A stretch of 64,000 nt of DNA from Candidatus Helarchaeota archaeon (GTDB lineage: Archaea; Asgardarchaeota; Lokiarchaeia; Helarchaeales; HEL-GB-A): NCBI GenBank assembly GCA_013375455.1, contig JABXJT010000015.1:1-64000 (forward strand), read 5' to 3'. A program made the translations under genes and the position numbers. The notes under the pieces are model-generated. The model did not search any database. It had not been told where the DNA came from and saw only the letters and a program-made list of their open reading frames with translations. This document shows positions 62,456 through 64,000 of the stretch, piece by piece (the first letter of the stretch is position 1; each line of letters begins with the position of its first letter).

Positions 62456-64000
62456 ATGGACGCGTTTGGAGAACATTTTGGAATATTAGCGAGCGCAGAT
62501 GTGAATTCAATAGAAGTGATAACCAGAAACGATGATATCGCTATTGGTGATATTTTTGCAATCCCCTCTGCAAGAGGACAGAATAGAATTTTCCTTTTTA
62601 AATGTACAAATTATTCGAACATCATAAGGAGACAAAAAGATCTTGGGGATGTCGCATCTACATTAGTAGTTAAAAAAGAAGCGTATGTTGCAGGTCTGGA
62701 CGAAGAGAAAATTCTTAAGGTAGAGGGTAATTTATTAGGGTTCGTCATAAAAGATGAAAAGACGGGAAGATATATCTTTAAAAAGCCGCGGAGAGTTCCT
62801 GAGCATTTCTCTGAGGTTTATAGATTATCTTCAAGATCCTCTGAGATGATTGAAGCACTCAGAACAATGTTGACATCACAATTAGAGGGCGAACTCAAGG
62901 TTGGGAATTGGCTAACGGGTGAAGATCCGATCCCCATTGAAATAATGATACCAATAGCGAAAATTCCGATGCACGTGGGTATTTGGGGTGCAACGGGGTC
63001 AGGAAAATCAAATCTCATGCAGGATTTAACTAAATCCTTTATCGATTACAATATTGAGGCCATTCGAAAGGAAAAAATGAGAGTTAGTCTATTTACAATT
63101 GATCCCCACGATGAATATGCCTTGGGTAGTGATACGTATGGAATATCTAATATCGTAGACCTAATTGATGAAACAAATGAGAATTTAAGGAGGGCCCTTT
63201 TCGATGATTTTTATTATTTAACGCCCATCAGAAGTGCAGCACCAGAGCGAATACGACGATATGCCAGAGAAATTGCATTAGGAATGAATGAGATTTTACC
63301 GATCGATATTTATTCCATTATAGAATTATCAGGACCCCAAGTCGGATATATATCACGATTAGCGGGGAATCATCCTGATGATTGGATACAACATATAGGT
63401 GTAGATCCTGTTGGATTTCAACCCAATACTGTTAATGCTGCTGAAAGATATTTGAATTGGTTAAGAAATTCATCACTTATTAGAGATGCTGAAAGTTCCA
63501 TACTAATAGACATAATCTTAGCCTTAGAAAGAGGTCAAATACTAATTTTTAATTCGAGTTTGATGGGGCAGCTCGAACAATTTCTTTGTGTAACGGTAAT
63601 AGCAAGAACTCTATTTGAAATTAGAAAAGCTGTCAAATCAAGCACCAATTTAGAGGTATTTCAGAGACAATTACCTTTGAGAAATTTAAATCAACCATTT
63701 ATTGAAAGGTTTGGTGACAGATTATGCGAACTCTACGTTAAGCCTGATGGACAAATAAAGAGCATTGAGGAATTATCACCGATTATGATCACTATTGAAG
63801 AAGCCCCTTCCCTGCTCACCCCTGAAATAATGAGGCAATCCGGCAATATTTATAAAGCCATTTCTAGGCAGGGCCGAAAGTTTGGCTTGGGGCTTTGCGT
63901 TATAAGTCAACAAGTTTCAGCAATACATTCTGCGCTGCTCTCTCAATTAAACACGCAAATATCGCTAGCCCTAGGTAATTCCTTTGAAATTGATTTGGCG
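62456..64000 (+). CDS. herA: HerA-type bipolar DNA translocase (cut by the window edge)
   Basis: 515 codons without a stop to the right edge; ATG after GAGGTGG. The N-terminal HAS-barrel (residues about 1-110) leads into the ATPase domain with Walker A WGATGSGKSNLMQDL near residue 183, Walker B-like LFTIDPHDEYALG near 215, a second acidic strand (MITIEEAPSLL) and RKFGLGLCVISQQVSA. This is the HerA/FtsK-like hexameric ATPase, partner of NurA upstream. Confidence 0.88.
   Translation, partial: MDAFGEHFGILASADVNSIEVITRNDDIAIGDIFAIPSARGQNRIFLFKCTNYSNIIRRQKDLGDVASTLVVKKEAYVAGLDEEKILKVEGNLLGFVIKDEKTGRYIFKKPRRVPEHFSEVYRLSSRSSEMIEALRTMLTSQLEGELKVGNWLTGEDPIPIEIMIPIAKIPMHVGIWGATGSGKSNLMQDLTKSFIDYNIEAIRKEKMRVSLFTIDPHDEYALGSDTYGISNIVDLIDETNENLRRALFDDFYYLTPIRSAAPERIRRYAREIALGMNEILPIDIYSIIELSGPQVGYISRLAGNHPDDWIQHIGVDPVGFQPNTVNAAERYLNWLRNSSLIRDAESSILIDIILALERGQILIFNSSLMGQLEQFLCVTVIARTLFEIRKAVKSSTNLEVFQRQLPLRNLNQPFIERFGDRLCELYVKPDGQIKSIEELSPIMITIEEAPSLLTPEIMRQSGNIYKAISRQGRKFGLGLCVISQQVSAIHSALLSQLNTQISLALGNSFEIDLA

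Noticed and set aside
1..64000. CRISPR arrays, rRNA or tRNA genes
   Set aside because: No regularly spaced repeats and no convincing tRNA or rRNA landmark were seen by eye; a covariance-model scan would be needed to exclude intron-bearing tRNAs.

Overview
The window most likely comes from an Asgard archaeon, probably of the Helarchaeales/Lokiarchaeia lineage. Two gene sets that are rarely found together support this. The first is a divergent McrB-McrG-McrA operon of the alkyl-coenzyme M reductase type (about 28.4-36.7 kb, minus strand). The second is a compact ubiquitin-conjugation operon coding for modifier, E1, E2, JAMM protease and a membrane RING protein (51.3-55.6 kb, plus strand). AT-rich DNA, Shine-Dalgarno sites such as AGGAGG or AAGGTGA with frequent TTG/GTG starts, TATA boxes, HerA-NurA, tungsten aldehyde oxidoreductase and a longin-like membrane protein fit that placement. 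The lineage is inferred from gene content, not from a tree.

Layout. 0-21 kb is mixed metabolism: a transposase-like fragment at the left edge, sugar epimerases, a winged-helix/ferredoxin protein, a UvrA-like ATPase, a BtrH-like protein, a large NosD/TSP3 surface protein, an amidohydrolase, aldehyde:ferredoxin oxidoreductase, a QueG-like Fe-S protein, a GPH-type sugar transporter followed by the relic of a second one, a B12-radical SAM enzyme, a GH78 rhamnosidase overlapping a metallo-hydrolase, and a Nudix hydrolase. 21-27 kb holds a DsrE protein, a WD40 protein, a two-subunit CoA-transferase and a small winged-helix protein. Copies of an 11-bp palindrome lie in both promoter regions here, which suggests a small regulon. 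27-37.5 kb is the reductase locus: an 80-aa protein, McrB, McrG, McrA, an SCP2-like protein, AtwA, a corrinoid protein and an MtaA-like methyltransferase. An unassigned gene-free stretch of about 600 bp with a GC-rich core lies upstream.

38-51 kb holds transporters, proteins of unknown function, a GC-rich island that truncates a HepT-like gene, a transglutaminase-like membrane protein, a longin-domain membrane protein, and an SDR / aminotransferase / acyl-CoA dehydrogenase group. 51-56 kb is the ubiquitin operon, preceded by two identical palindromic sites 31 bp apart. 57-64 kb codes for a RuBisCO-like protein, a pair of paralogous small proteins (one with a polyproline linker and zinc ribbon), an RNase J-like hydrolase, and NurA-HerA, the last running off the right edge.

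How the genes may fit together (inference). The reductase would activate an alkane to alkyl-CoM, AtwA would support its activation, and the corrinoid/MtaA-like pair could move alkyl or methyl groups to or from CoM. Acyl-CoA dehydrogenase, CoA-transferase and AOR in the same window could serve downstream acid and aldehyde steps. McrA keeps the thioglycine, methyl-Arg and methyl-Gln positions. It has lost the aligned axial Gln, the CoB-site His and the Phe/Tyr residues that narrow the methane pocket, so a substrate larger than methane is more likely than methanogenesis.
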